Positions 36,402-44,459 of a DNA stretch of 64,000 nt are shown here, in pieces. The stretch is from Hyphococcus luteus (GTDB lineage: Bacteria; Pseudomonadota; Alphaproteobacteria; Caulobacterales; Parvularculaceae). Made by a program: the position numbers and the translations under genes. How positions within the stretch are numbered: position 1 is the stretch's first letter; every line of letters starts with the position of its first letter. A model generated the notes under the pieces. That model was not told the DNA's origin. It saw nothing but the letters and a program-made list of their open reading frames with translations, and did no database searches. Location: positions 372,001-436,000 of the forward strand of contig NZ_PJCH01000005.1 in the NCBI RefSeq assembly GCF_002943565.1, read 5' to 3'.

Positions 36402-36947
36402 TTAGCCTTCTCTTGAACGGATAATCTCGTCGCGCAGATAGCCGGGCCGGCGCTTGTGATAGCGGCGCATGAAAAACCAGACGATGACGAGCCAGGCGAC
36501 GATGACGCCGAAGAAATAATAAAACCCCGAAAACGCCTCGGCGATATAGAGCTGGCACTCGGGCCCGCACTGCCAGGACTCGGCCACGCGCGCATCGCCG
36601 AGATTGACATACTGGACCATTTCCACCGGCTGCGGAACAACGCCCGTCGCCTGACCGGCCCATAACAGCCCGGTCAGGATGGCGAAGGTCACCGGCAGCG
36701 AAAGAAAAAAGGTCGCGAACGTCGCGAGCACATAAGCGGGGAAACGCGGCGTGTGGACCCGCGCATAGATCTCGCGGAACTTCTCTTCGCTGATCCCTTC
36801 GAGAAACTCCGGCTCGGTTTTCTGGAAATGCGCCCATTCGATTTCGGCGCCCTCGGCCACCTCTTCGGCGATTTTCCGCCGCCAGCGCCAGTAAAGACCG
36901 CCGGCGAGCAAGAGGGCCGCAAACACAACAAGGAAGAAGCCGAGCAT
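36402..36947 (-). CDS. Membrane protein of unknown function
   Basis: A 181-residue protein with an N-terminal membrane helix ([17 protein letters not shown]), a hydrophilic acidic-helical stretch ([13 protein letters not shown]...), and two further membrane helices before a basic tail ([12 protein letters not shown]). A short loop has the cysteine pair CGPEC. The ATG at 36947 has AGGA eight bases upstream; an in-frame TTG at 36974 is a possible earlier start. It is followed by gloA and preceded by the DUF2244 gene, all on the minus strand, so possibly one transcript. No recognised family. Confidence 0.65.
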   Translation of the reverse strand: MLGFFLVVFAALLLAGGLYWRWRRKIAEEVAEGAEIEWAHFQKTEPEFLEGISEEKFREIYARVHTPRFPAYVLATFATFFLSLPVTFAILTGLLWAGQATGVVPQPVEMVQYVNLGDARVAESWQCGPECQLYIAEAFSGFYYFFGVIVAWLVIVWFFMRRYHKRRPGYLRDEIIRSREG

Positions 36948-36990
36948 CAAAGAAGTCCTAATGAATTCCCGCAAGGGCCGCCGGTTTACC

Positions 36991-37536
36991 CTAGGCCCGC
37001 GCTTTTCCCAAGGCGTCGGACAGGGCCTCGGCGAAGCGGCCCCGCTCTTCAGGCGACAAAAACGCGCCGAGAATGAGGGTCTTGCCCTTGGAGGTCACCT
37101 GAACCTGGCTTTCATGGCCGACGGGCCGCTCGATGAAAACCCGGGTCCAGTAAGGCTGGAGGCGCCAGCGGGTCTCATGGCCCGAGGGCAGGACCCGCGC
37201 CACCCACATCTCTTCATTGGTGACCCGCACCCGCTCGCGCAGGCGCCCCTGGCGGTAGCTGAGCTTGAAAGCCAGCCACACCGCGAAGACGTCGAACCCG
37301 CAGAACCCCACCACCGGCCAGGCGCCCTTCAAAAAGAAATAGGTCCCGAAAAACAGGTTCGAGGCGATGACGATGCTCATCACCGCCCAGAACCCGGTAT
37401 TGGGCAGCGACCGGTTGGGATAAAGCACCGCATCGAAAAGACTTTCGCCCTCCGCCACATCGTCGAGGCCCGACGCCTTCGAGCTTCGGCCTTTGGCGAC
37501 GGGCGCCATGGTCTCCATATGACGGACGCGTTTCAT
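36991..37536 (-). CDS. DUF2244 domain-containing membrane protein
   Basis: A 181-residue protein with two adjacent membrane helices (about 47-85) and a C-terminal soluble part with the pattern RRQGRLRERVRVTNEE-like, WRLQPYWTRV and SKGKTLILGAFLSPEER. This is the DUF2244 layout as I know it from alphaproteobacteria, where the gene often sits next to nth or cytochrome oxidase genes; here nth is divergent 308 bases away. Function unknown. Several ATG codons near the N-terminus (MKRVRHMETM) leave the start uncertain by up to ten residues. Confidence 0.85.
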   Translation of the reverse strand: MKRVRHMETMAPVAKGRSSKASGLDDVAEGESLFDAVLYPNRSLPNTGFWAVMSIVIASNLFFGTYFFLKGAWPVVGFCGFDVFAVWLAFKLSYRQGRLRERVRVTNEEMWVARVLPSGHETRWRLQPYWTRVFIERPVGHESQVQVTSKGKTLILGAFLSPEERGRFAEALSDALGKARA

Positions 37537-37844
37537 GGGGAAAACATAGGCGCGGGGGCGGCCCGCTGCAATTCGCCCTCGCAGGAACTTTACGCGAAAA
37601 CTTTACCTCAGAGCCTGCTCGAAATCTCGGCAACAATCCCGGGAACTGAAATAATCAGACGGCAGCTTATCAAAACACGATACGGCTCAGGCGCTGATTC
37701 TTAAGTTTTAGAGCCTGATAAGCATCGGGACTGAGCGAGCGAACGTCTGAGCATCCACTGGCAAAACCATTTCTGTGAAAATTTCGGTTGGGCTCCAGGC
37801 GCGCCGCGCGCTATGGTCGCGCAAACGAATCTCAAGAGCGCCAA
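37537..37844. other. Divergent intergenic region DUF2244/nth
   Basis: About 300 bases, locally AT-richer (37600-37730) than the genes, holding the promoters of both divergent genes. No clear operator, RNA gene or ORF seen. Confidence 0.5.
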
Positions 37845-38642
37845 ATGCCCAAAATGACGCGCGCAACCGCGCGGAAGATTTTCGAGCGCCTTTCAGAAGC
37901 GCGGCCCGCCCCGAAGACGGAGCTTCATTACAAAAATCCGTTCACCCTCGTCGTCGCCGTCGCCCTCTCGGCGCAGGCGACCGACGAGGGGGTCAACAAG
38001 GCGACCAAGACCCTGTTCGATGTCGCGGACACGCCGGAAAAGATGGCGGCGCTGGGCGAGAAGAAACTGGGCGAGTACGTCAAGACCATTGGCCTCTGGC
38101 GCAACAAGACCAAGAACGTCCTCGCGCTGTCGCAAAAGCTGATCGACGCGTTCGGCGGCGAAGTGCCGCAAACCCGCGAAGAGCTCGAAAGCCTGCCCGG
38201 CGTCGGGCGCAAGACCGCGAATGTGGTGCTGAATGTCGCCTTCGGCCAGCCGACCATCGCCGTCGACACCCATATTTTCCGGGTCGGCAACCGCACCGGA
38301 CTGGCGCCCGGCAAAAACCCGCTCGAGGTCGAGCTGGGGCTTGAGAAAATCATCCCCGACGACTTCATGCAGCACGCCCATCACTGGCTGATCCTGCATG
38401 GCCGCTATATCTGCAAGGCGCGCAAACCCGAATGCTGGCGCTGCCCTATTGTCGATCTGTGCCAGTTCAAGGAAAAGGTGATGTCGCCGGACGCTCCTAA
38501 GAAAAACGGGCCTAAACCTGCGGCGAAAAAGAAGGCGGCGAAGAAGACTGCAAAGAAAGCCGCGCCGAAAAAGAAACTGGCGGGAAAGCCGAAATTGAGG
38601 ACGGCGAAGAAAACCGCAAAGAAGAAAGCGCCCGCAAAATGA
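37845..38642 (+). CDS. nth: Endonuclease III with lysine-rich C-terminal tail
   Basis: DNA N-glycosylase/AP lyase of base excision repair for oxidised pyrimidines. The 265 residues hold the helix-hairpin-helix with catalytic Lys (LPGVGRKTANVV, about 119-130), catalytic Asp in VDTHIFRV (about 142), and the 4Fe-4S cluster CX6CX2CX5C ending in DLC (about 191-207). E. coli Nth is 211 residues; the extra 50 are a Lys/Ala/Pro tail resembling histone H1 tails. Start at ATG 37845 has only a weak ribosome site; 37854 is possible. Confidence 0.95.
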   Translation: MPKMTRATARKIFERLSEARPAPKTELHYKNPFTLVVAVALSAQATDEGVNKATKTLFDVADTPEKMAALGEKKLGEYVKTIGLWRNKTKNVLALSQKLIDAFGGEVPQTREELESLPGVGRKTANVVLNVAFGQPTIAVDTHIFRVGNRTGLAPGKNPLEVELGLEKIIPDDFMQHAHHWLILHGRYICKARKPECWRCPIVDLCQFKEKVMSPDAPKKNGPKPAAKKKAAKKTAKKAAPKKKLAGKPKLRTAKKTAKKKAPAK

Positions 38643-38667
38643 CGCTGCAAGCTTTCCTCCCCCGCTC

Positions 38668-38735
38668 GTCCCCGCGCAGGCGGGGACCCATAAAACCAGA
38701 AACGGACTTGACTGGATCCCCGCTTGCGCGGGGAT
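38668..38735. repeat. Palindromic intergenic element (two hairpins)
   Basis: Two perfect or near-perfect hairpins, GTCCCCGCGCAGGCGGGGAC (38668-38687) and ATCCCCGCTTGCGCGGGGAT (38716-38735), face each other over a 28-base spacer, so the element has inverted ends (TCGTCCCCGC / GCGGGGATGA). This is the layout of REP/BIME-type extragenic repeats found in many proteobacteria. It lies between nth and pyrF; pyrF's GGAG begins immediately after the second hairpin. Confidence 0.75.
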
Positions 38736-38750
38736 GATCGGAGTGAATTT

Positions 38751-39452
38751 ATGACCTCAAAAGACCGCCTGATCATCGCCCTCGATCTTCCGTCTCAAGA
38801 CGAAGCGCAAGCCGCCATCGACGCCATCGGCGCGGAAGGAACATTCTACAAGATCGGCTATCAGCTGATGCCGGTCGGCGGGCTCGATCTGGCGAAACGC
38901 CTGACGGATGACGGCAAGAAAGTCTTTCTCGATTTCAAATTCCACGACATCGGCGCGACGGTGGAGCGCGGCGTCAAAAGCGTTGCGAAACTCGGCGGCG
39001 ATTTCCTCACCGTGCACGCCGAGCCGGACGTTTTGAGAGGCGCGGTCGAGGGCCGGGGCGACGACAAGCGTTTGAAAATCCTCGCCGTCACGGTGCTGAC
39101 GAGCCTCGACCAGGCGAGCTTGACGAAAATGGGGATCGAGATTCCGCTTCCCGATCTGGTCCTAAAACGCGCGGAATTCGCAGCCGAAGCCGGCGCCGAC
39201 GGCGTCGTCGCATCGGCGAAAGAGGCCAAGGCGATCAAGGCGCGCTTCGGCGACGCCCTGAAAATCGTCACCCCCGGCGTGCGCCCCGCCGGCGCCGATG
39301 CGAACGATCAAAAGCGCGTCGTCACGCCTGCCGGCGCCGTCGCCGCAGGGGCCGATCATCTCGTCATCGGCCGGCCGATCATCGCCGCGAAAGACCCGAA
39401 AAAGGCGGCGCAGCACATTCATCAGGAAATCGCGGCGGCTGTCCCCGCTTGA
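38751..39452 (+). CDS. pyrF: Orotidine 5'-phosphate decarboxylase
   Basis: Last step of UMP synthesis (OMP to UMP). The 233-residue product has the type I signature FLDFKFHDIGATVERG with the catalytic DxKxxD (about 60-67 as DFKFHD), the start LIIALDLP, and the phosphate-binding VTPGVRPAGAD and GRPIIAAKDP near the C-terminus. GGAG stands seven bases before the ATG at 38751, right at the edge of the palindromic element. It converges with the XRE-cupin regulator, with only three bases between their stops. Confidence 0.96.
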   Translation: MTSKDRLIIALDLPSQDEAQAAIDAIGAEGTFYKIGYQLMPVGGLDLAKRLTDDGKKVFLDFKFHDIGATVERGVKSVAKLGGDFLTVHAEPDVLRGAVEGRGDDKRLKILAVTVLTSLDQASLTKMGIEIPLPDLVLKRAEFAAEAGADGVVASAKEAKAIKARFGDALKIVTPGVRPAGADANDQKRVVTPAGAVAAGADHLVIGRPIIAAKDPKKAAQHIHQEIAAAVPA

Positions 39453-39455
39453 AGC

Positions 39456-40049
39456 TTAGCCGCCCTCAGCCGCGACAATGACGAGCGCCGAACAGGCCCC
39501 GCGGCCGGCCCGGCGGTAGCTGTGCGAAACGCGGCTGTCGAAATAAATAGCGTCGCCTTCGTCGAGCAGCCGCTCCTCGCCGTCAATCGCAATGGCGAGC
39601 CGGCCCTTGATCACATAGACAAGCTCGACGCCGTCATGAGCATGCGGCTCGGAGGGTTCGGACTCCATGGAAAATTCTGCAAGGTAGCCGTCGAGTTTCT
39701 TGTCCGTACTCGGAAAATTCAGACTTTCGAAGAAATAGGTCTCCCCCTCCATATCCTTGCGTTCGGGAAAGCGCATGCGCTCTTTTTTGCGCGTGATCGC
39801 GACCAGGGGGCGGTCTTCGTTTTCAGTAAAAAAATGGTCGAGCCCGACGCCGAACACCATGGCGATGCGCAAGAGGGTCGGCAATGTGGGAAAAATCTGA
39901 TCGCGTTCGATTTTCGACAGCATCGCCGTTGAAAGGCCCGAATGCTGCCCGAGCTGCGCCAGCGCCATGCCTTTCTTGAGCCGCAGGGCGCGGATCTTCG
40001 ATCCGATTTCATATTGCTCAAGACCTTCGGCGAGTGTTTTGGAAAGCAT
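39456..40049 (-). CDS. XRE family regulator with C-terminal cupin domain
   Basis: A 197-residue DNA-binding protein: HTH (IGSKIRALRLKKGMALAQLG, then LSTAMLSKIERDQ, about residues 15-55) and a cupin sensor domain (about 120-195, with HAHDGVELVYVIKGRL and LDEGDAIYFDSRVSHSY, a good metal/ligand site). XRE-cupin proteins usually repress or activate a metabolic operon in response to a small ligand. The ATG at 40049 is used; a TTG at 40079 is possible. Two palindromes in its promoter region (40094-40110 and 40153-40169) are likely operators, shared with the divergent fasciclin gene. Confidence 0.88.
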   Translation of the reverse strand: MLSKTLAEGLEQYEIGSKIRALRLKKGMALAQLGQHSGLSTAMLSKIERDQIFPTLPTLLRIAMVFGVGLDHFFTENEDRPLVAITRKKERMRFPERKDMEGETYFFESLNFPSTDKKLDGYLAEFSMESEPSEPHAHDGVELVYVIKGRLAIAIDGEERLLDEGDAIYFDSRVSHSYRRAGRGACSALVIVAAEGG

Positions 40050-40093
40050 GGCCTGCGCTTTTTGTTTCTTCAGGATCAAATTACGGGTCTAAA

Positions 40094-40110
40094 TTTTCTT
40101 TTCAAGAACA
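40094..40110. promoter_or_regulatory. Operator candidate, copy A (TTTTCTT-TTC-AAGAACA)
   Basis: Imperfect copy of the palindrome at 40153, starting 59 bases before it, in the AT-rich divergent region between the XRE-cupin regulator and the fasciclin gene. Confidence 0.5.
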
Positions 40111-40152
40111 TTCTTATTCACCTCACGATAATTTTAGTATCAATAAATTCTA

Positions 40153-40169
40153 TTTTCTTTACAAGAAAA
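40153..40169. promoter_or_regulatory. Operator candidate, copy B (TTTTCTT-TAC-AAGAAAA)
   Basis: Perfect seven-base inverted repeat with three-base centre. Together with copy A it is well placed to bind a dimeric XRE regulator and control one or both divergent genes. Confidence 0.55.
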
Positions 40170-40260
40170 CTCGCGAACAGCGTTGCCAAAGCGCCAAGTC
40201 GCCCGCTCCGGCGCCTCCGGGTTCATGAGCGGAACAGTGCAGCATAGGGAGAACACCGAG

Positions 40261-40770
40261 ATGCAAATGACATTTGCAAAACCGCTGATCGCCGCCGCCG
40301 CGGCCCTCGCCGCCGGTTTCGGCGCAGCGAACGCCGATCATCACGGCAAAGCCAAAAAGGACATCGTCGACACCGCTGTCGAGGCGGGCCAGTTCACCAC
40401 TCTGGCGACCGCCCTGACCGAAGCCGGTCTTGTCCAAACCTTGAAGGGCGAAGGCCCCTTCACCGTTTTCGCCCCGACCGACGCGGCGTTTGAGAAACTG
40501 CCCGAAGGAACGGTGGAAAGCCTTCTGAAACCGGAAAACAAGGATCAGCTGACCGCGATCCTTACCTATCACGTCGTGCCCGGCAAAGTGAAAGCGGCCG
40601 ATGTCGTCAAACTCGACAGCGCCGACACCGTAAACGGCGCCAGCCTTTCCATCGCGGTGAAAGACGGCGCCGTGATGATCAACGACGCGACCGTGACGGC
40701 GGCGGATGTGAAAGCCTCCAACGGCGTCATCCACGTCATCGACAGCGTGCTCCTGCCCCCCGGCGACTAA
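40261..40770 (+). CDS. Fasciclin (FAS1) domain protein, exported
   Basis: A 169-residue protein with signal peptide (cleavage after ANA, about residue 24), a short His/Lys stretch (DHHGKAKK) and one FAS1 domain: [17 protein letters not shown] (H1 box), [10 protein letters not shown], and the ending [15 protein letters not shown] (H2 box). FAS1 domains mediate adhesion in secreted proteins. GGGAG stands nine bases before the ATG at 40261. It is followed by a strong terminator, and its promoter region contains the two candidate XRE operators. Confidence 0.93.
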   Translation: MQMTFAKPLIAAAAALAAGFGAANADHHGKAKKDIVDTAVEAGQFTTLATALTEAGLVQTLKGEGPFTVFAPTDAAFEKLPEGTVESLLKPENKDQLTAILTYHVVPGKVKAADVVKLDSADTVNGASLSIAVKDGAVMINDATVTAADVKASNGVIHVIDSVLLPPGD

Positions 40771-40811
40771 GGCCGCCTTCCCAACTGGCTTCACGCGCCT
40801 TATCGCCAGAA

Positions 40812-40848
40812 CCTCCGGCGGAACAACGCTCCCGCCGGAGGTTTTTCT
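40812..40848 (+). terminator. Rho-independent terminator of the fasciclin gene
   Basis: CCTCCGGCGG and CCGCCGGAGG form a 10-bp perfect stem with a 10-base loop, followed by TTTTTCTTTT. Confidence 0.93.
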
Positions 40849-41015
40849 TTTCGAAGGGCCGCCAAAGGCGTTTAAAGCGTCCTTTATCAAGGGCTTATCG
40901 GCCCGATCCTTCTGGAAATTCCGCTCCCGGCGCCCTACATTGCCGCGTACGGCAAGGCGGGGGAAACACCGCCATCATGGCGGGGGCCATTTAGGGCGGG
41001 AAGGACGTCAGGGAT

Positions 41016-42791
41016 ATGGGCGATCAGGTCAAACGCATCGAGCGCCGGTCGCGGCGCGCGATTTTTCAGGCCTATCTCGAACATGCGCGGCGGGAAAAAC
41101 CCGACAAGGTCACCATTACCGATGGCGACGGGCGCAAGCTGACCACCAAGGATGTGACGCGCGGGTCCTTCGCGCTTGGCGGCGCGCTGGCGCGTCATAC
41201 GCAAAAAGACGAGCGCGTAGGCATTCTCCTGCCCACAGGCGCCGGCGCCGTCATCGCGCTCTTCGCGCTTTTGTCGCGCGGGCGCGTGCCGGCCATGCTC
41301 AACTTCACCGCCGGGTCGAAAAATCTCCTCGCCGCCTGCAGGGCCGCGGAAGTGACGAAAATCGTCACGGCGAAAAAATTCGTCGAACTCGGCGGGCTTG
41401 AAAAGCTCATGGACGAACTCTCCGGCGCGGTGGAGATCCTTTACCTCGAAGACATCCGTGAAGAGATCAAACCGCAGGACAAGGCGCTGGCGCTCTTGGG
41501 GCCCATCCTCCCTTCCTTCCTCGCCGCCAATCCGAACCCGGAAGAGCCCGGCGTCATTCTTTTTACCTCAGGGACCGAAGGCGCGCCCAAGGGCGTTATT
41601 CTCTCCCATCGCAACATCATGGCGAATATCGAACAGATTTCCGAACATGTGGAGCTTCTGCCTACGGATATTTTCTTTAATCCGCTGCCGACGTTTCATT
41701 GCTACGGGCTGACCGCCGGCGCGCTGTGGCCGATCCTCAACGGTTATCCGGTGGTGCTGCACCCCTCGCCCCTGCAGACGAAAATCATCCCCAAGCGGAT
41801 TTTCGAGACCGGCTCGACGGTGCTGTTCGCGACCGACACGTTTCTCTCGCAATATATGCGCGCCAGCCCCGACGGCGGCATGTCCTCCTTGCGCATCGCC
41901 GTCTGCGGCGCCGAACGAGTGCGCGACGAAACCCGCCAGGCGGCGGAAAAGCGCTTTGGCTTCGAGGTGCTGGAGGGCTACGGCGTCACCGAAGCCTCGC
42001 CTGTCCTCGCCGCCAATCAGCCCGGCGACATCCGCTCCGGCACGGTGGGCAAGATGCTGCCCGCCATCGAAACCCGGCTTGAACCCGTCGAAGGCCTTGA
42101 AGGCGCGGGCCGGCTCTTCGTGCGCGGGCCGAATGTGATGAAGGGCTATCTCTCGCCGGACAATCCGGGCGTCGTCACGCCGCTTGAAGAGGGCTGGCAC
42201 GACACCGGCGACATCGTCTCCATCAACGATCAAGGCTATATGTCGATCCGCGGACGCTTGAAGCGTTTCGCCAAGATCGGCGGCGAGATGGTCTCGCTCG
42301 CGGTCGTCGAGAACTGCGCGTCGGCCGTCTGGCCGGACAATCTGCACGCCGCGACGATCATGCCCGATCCGAAAAAGGGCGAGCAGGTCATTCTCGTCAC
42401 CGACCGCAAGGAGGCGCCGCGCGGGCTTCTTATTTCCTGGGCGCAATCGCACGGCGTGCCGGAAATCGCCGTGCCGAAAAAGATCGTCACGGTCGATGAA
42501 ATCCCGGTGCTCGGCACCGGCAAGATCGATTATCTCAAGGTCAAAACCATCGCCGAAGAGGCGATGATGGCGGCGGAAGCGGCTAAGCAGCAAGACCCCG
42601 CCGAAGAGCTGTCGAAACGCGACCTCAAAAAACGCGAAGCCGCGGAAAAAGCGGAAAAGAAACGCCTCGAAAAAGAAGCCAAGGCCGCGGAAAAAACGGC
42701 CAAGGCGTCGCAAAGCACGGACGGACAGGAGGCGAGCACATCTCAGCCCGCCAATGACGAAAGCGGCGAGCGCAAGGACGCGGCGGAGTAG
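41016..42791 (+). CDS. AMP-dependent acyl-ACP/CoA synthetase (Aas-like)
   Basis: A 591-residue member of the ANL superfamily that would activate a fatty acid via acyl-AMP. The P-loop-like motif is FTSGTEGAPKGVILSH (about 188-203), A5 GYGVTEASPV, A7 GWHDTGDIV and A8 GRLKRFAKIGGEMVS; the terminal Lys-containing GTGKIDYLK is present. The core is closest, from memory, to the C-terminal synthetase part of E. coli Aas (acyl-ACP synthetase). After about residue 520 comes a Lys/Glu/Ala-rich coiled-coil tail of 70 residues, unusual for the family. The gene is alone on its strand. Confidence 0.88.
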   Translation: MGDQVKRIERRSRRAIFQAYLEHARREKPDKVTITDGDGRKLTTKDVTRGSFALGGALARHTQKDERVGILLPTGAGAVIALFALLSRGRVPAMLNFTAGSKNLLAACRAAEVTKIVTAKKFVELGGLEKLMDELSGAVEILYLEDIREEIKPQDKALALLGPILPSFLAANPNPEEPGVILFTSGTEGAPKGVILSHRNIMANIEQISEHVELLPTDIFFNPLPTFHCYGLTAGALWPILNGYPVVLHPSPLQTKIIPKRIFETGSTVLFATDTFLSQYMRASPDGGMSSLRIAVCGAERVRDETRQAAEKRFGFEVLEGYGVTEASPVLAANQPGDIRSGTVGKMLPAIETRLEPVEGLEGAGRLFVRGPNVMKGYLSPDNPGVVTPLEEGWHDTGDIVSINDQGYMSIRGRLKRFAKIGGEMVSLAVVENCASAVWPDNLHAATIMPDPKKGEQVILVTDRKEAPRGLLISWAQSHGVPEIAVPKKIVTVDEIPVLGTGKIDYLKVKTIAEEAMMAAEAAKQQDPAEELSKRDLKKREAAEKAEKKRLEKEAKAAEKTAKASQSTDGQEASTSQPANDESGERKDAAE

Positions 42792-42798
42792 GTTTATT

Positions 42799-42919
42799 CC
42801 GCTCATCCCGGCGAAAGCCGGGATCTTTTTCAACATGCTCTGAGTTTGCGGACGGAGATCCCGGCTGGAGTTTATCCTCGGATCGGCCTCTGGCCGACCC
42901 CGGGGGCCGGGATGAGCGG
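42799..42919. repeat. 121-bp intergenic element with 14-bp terminal inverted repeats
   Basis: CCGCTCATCCCGGC (42799-42812) and its exact reverse complement GCCGGGATGAGCGG (42906-42919) bound an element with internal palindromes, such as CCCGGCGAAAGCCGGG and TCGGCCTCTGGCCGA. No ORF inside. It lies between the convergent synthetase and HemY-N genes and could also terminate transcription. Shape fits a BIME or a MITE-like non-autonomous element. Confidence 0.75.
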
Positions 42920-42923
42920 TTTT

Positions 42924-44450
42924 TTAAGACACGCCCCTTGCCGCATTCGCCGCGCGCTCGGCTTCTTCGTCATTATGGATGTGATCGTCTTCCTCATCCT
43001 CTGACGCTGAAGTCTCTTTCGTCTCTTCCTGCGCATCGCCCGCGGAAGTCTCTTCATCTTCCTTCGATATTTCCGCCGTTTCCTCGCCCGCCGGTTCTTC
43101 CGGTTCGGGCTCTTCGACGACGGGCGGGGCGAGCAGGAGGCGCACTTCATCGGGCGGCATGCCGGCCGCCGCTTCCTCGATGGGCGGCGGCGAAAGACGC
43201 CCATACTCCATATATTCGCGGATCAGGCGCGCCCAGCCCTCGCGGGTCAGATGAAACTCGCCTTCGGCGCCGGGACGCGGATCGCGCGGCGCGTTCGCGG
43301 CGTGCTCGAGCCAGACGCCCGCCGCCGCTTCGCCATGAAGGCCCGCCGCCGCTTTCGCCATCAGGGAGAAGGCCGCGGGCGTCGGTTCGCGCGCAATCAC
43401 CGACTCCAAGACATCGACGGCCCCGGACCAGTCTTCGGTCAGGGTCGCGGCCCGCGCTTTCAACAGCGCCGCCTCGTCGGTTTCGGGATTTTTCTCGGCG
43501 AGCTTGCGCAATTTTCTGGCGCGCTTTTCCGGTTTTTCGTCCTTATAAAGACGATCGTAAAGCTTGATCAGCGCCGGATGCGCCGTCTCGGCGAAAGCGG
43601 TTTCAATGATATGCGCCGCCTTGCCGGTCTTGTCTTCCTCCATGGCGATGCGCGCGGCGAGCACCGCCGCCGGCGTGAAACCAGCGCTTAGTTTCAAGGC
43701 CGCTTCGGCTTCGGACAGCGCGGCGTGCTGATCGCCGAGCGCATAGGCGTCCGCGGTCAAGAGGGCCGCCCGGGCGCGGTCGGCGCGCGCGGCCTCGACG
43801 GCATTGTTCCTTTTCGCCTGCACCACCGCATCGCGGGTTTCGCCCCAGGCGCCGCGTTCGAGGCCAAGATCGAACACCGACTGGAACGCCCAGACCGCAT
43901 TGGGGCGCAAGCGAAAAGCGCGTTCGGCGTACCCCTTGGCCGTCTCCGTCTCGCCGGCGGCCATGGCCTGGGCGTAAAGCCCTTTAAGGCCGATAAATTC
44001 CGTTTCCGGCGCGGCGAGCATTTCAGAAAAACTCGCCTTCGCCGTCGCCGCATCGCCCGACAATTGCGCCGCCTGCGCGGTCAACAGCCGGGTCAGCGCC
44101 ACATCGTCAAGATTGCGCCGGGCGACGCGGGCGTGATGGGCCGCATCCTCGCCGTCGCCGGCCGCCGCCGCCTCGAGCCCGCGGGTCAGCGCCGCTATGC
44201 CGCGCGCGCGCCGCGTCTCGGCGTCTTTCGCGCGGATTTTCGCAGGCAACGCCAGGATGTCTTTGATCTTGTGCGTCAGATAGATCGCCAGAAAGAAGAG
44301 CACGATCACGCCGCCCATGATGAGGCCAGACGGCCCGTCGAAATGATAGCCGAAGGCCTCGCCGGTGATGCGGTTGTCGAGGCTCGCCAGATAAGTGATG
44401 ACAAAGGCGAAAAAGACCGCGCCCAAAAGGAACATCAGAATACGGATCAT
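42924..44450 (-). CDS. HemY N-terminal domain / TPR protein
   Basis: A 508-residue inner-membrane protein of the HemY-N family. Two N-terminal membrane helices (about 4-22 and 43-62) are followed by a long helical TPR-like domain (about 85-400) and a highly acidic C-terminal tail (about 425-508). In E. coli hemY is the last gene of hemCDXY; the name is historical and a direct role in protoporphyrinogen oxidation is not established for this family. Here it follows the Mic60-like gene after nine bases, with TTAGGAG before the ATG, so it is the last gene of the heme operon. Confidence 0.88.
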   Translation of the reverse strand: MIRILMFLLGAVFFAFVITYLASLDNRITGEAFGYHFDGPSGLIMGGVIVLFFLAIYLTHKIKDILALPAKIRAKDAETRRARGIAALTRGLEAAAAGDGEDAAHHARVARRNLDDVALTRLLTAQAAQLSGDAATAKASFSEMLAAPETEFIGLKGLYAQAMAAGETETAKGYAERAFRLRPNAVWAFQSVFDLGLERGAWGETRDAVVQAKRNNAVEAARADRARAALLTADAYALGDQHAALSEAEAALKLSAGFTPAAVLAARIAMEEDKTGKAAHIIETAFAETAHPALIKLYDRLYKDEKPEKRARKLRKLAEKNPETDEAALLKARAATLTEDWSGAVDVLESVIAREPTPAAFSLMAKAAAGLHGEAAAGVWLEHAANAPRDPRPGAEGEFHLTREGWARLIREYMEYGRLSPPPIEEAAAGMPPDEVRLLLAPPVVEEPEPEEPAGEETAEISKEDEETSAGDAQEETKETSASEDEEDDHIHNDEEAERAANAARGVS

Positions 44451-44459
44451 GGGGCGCTC

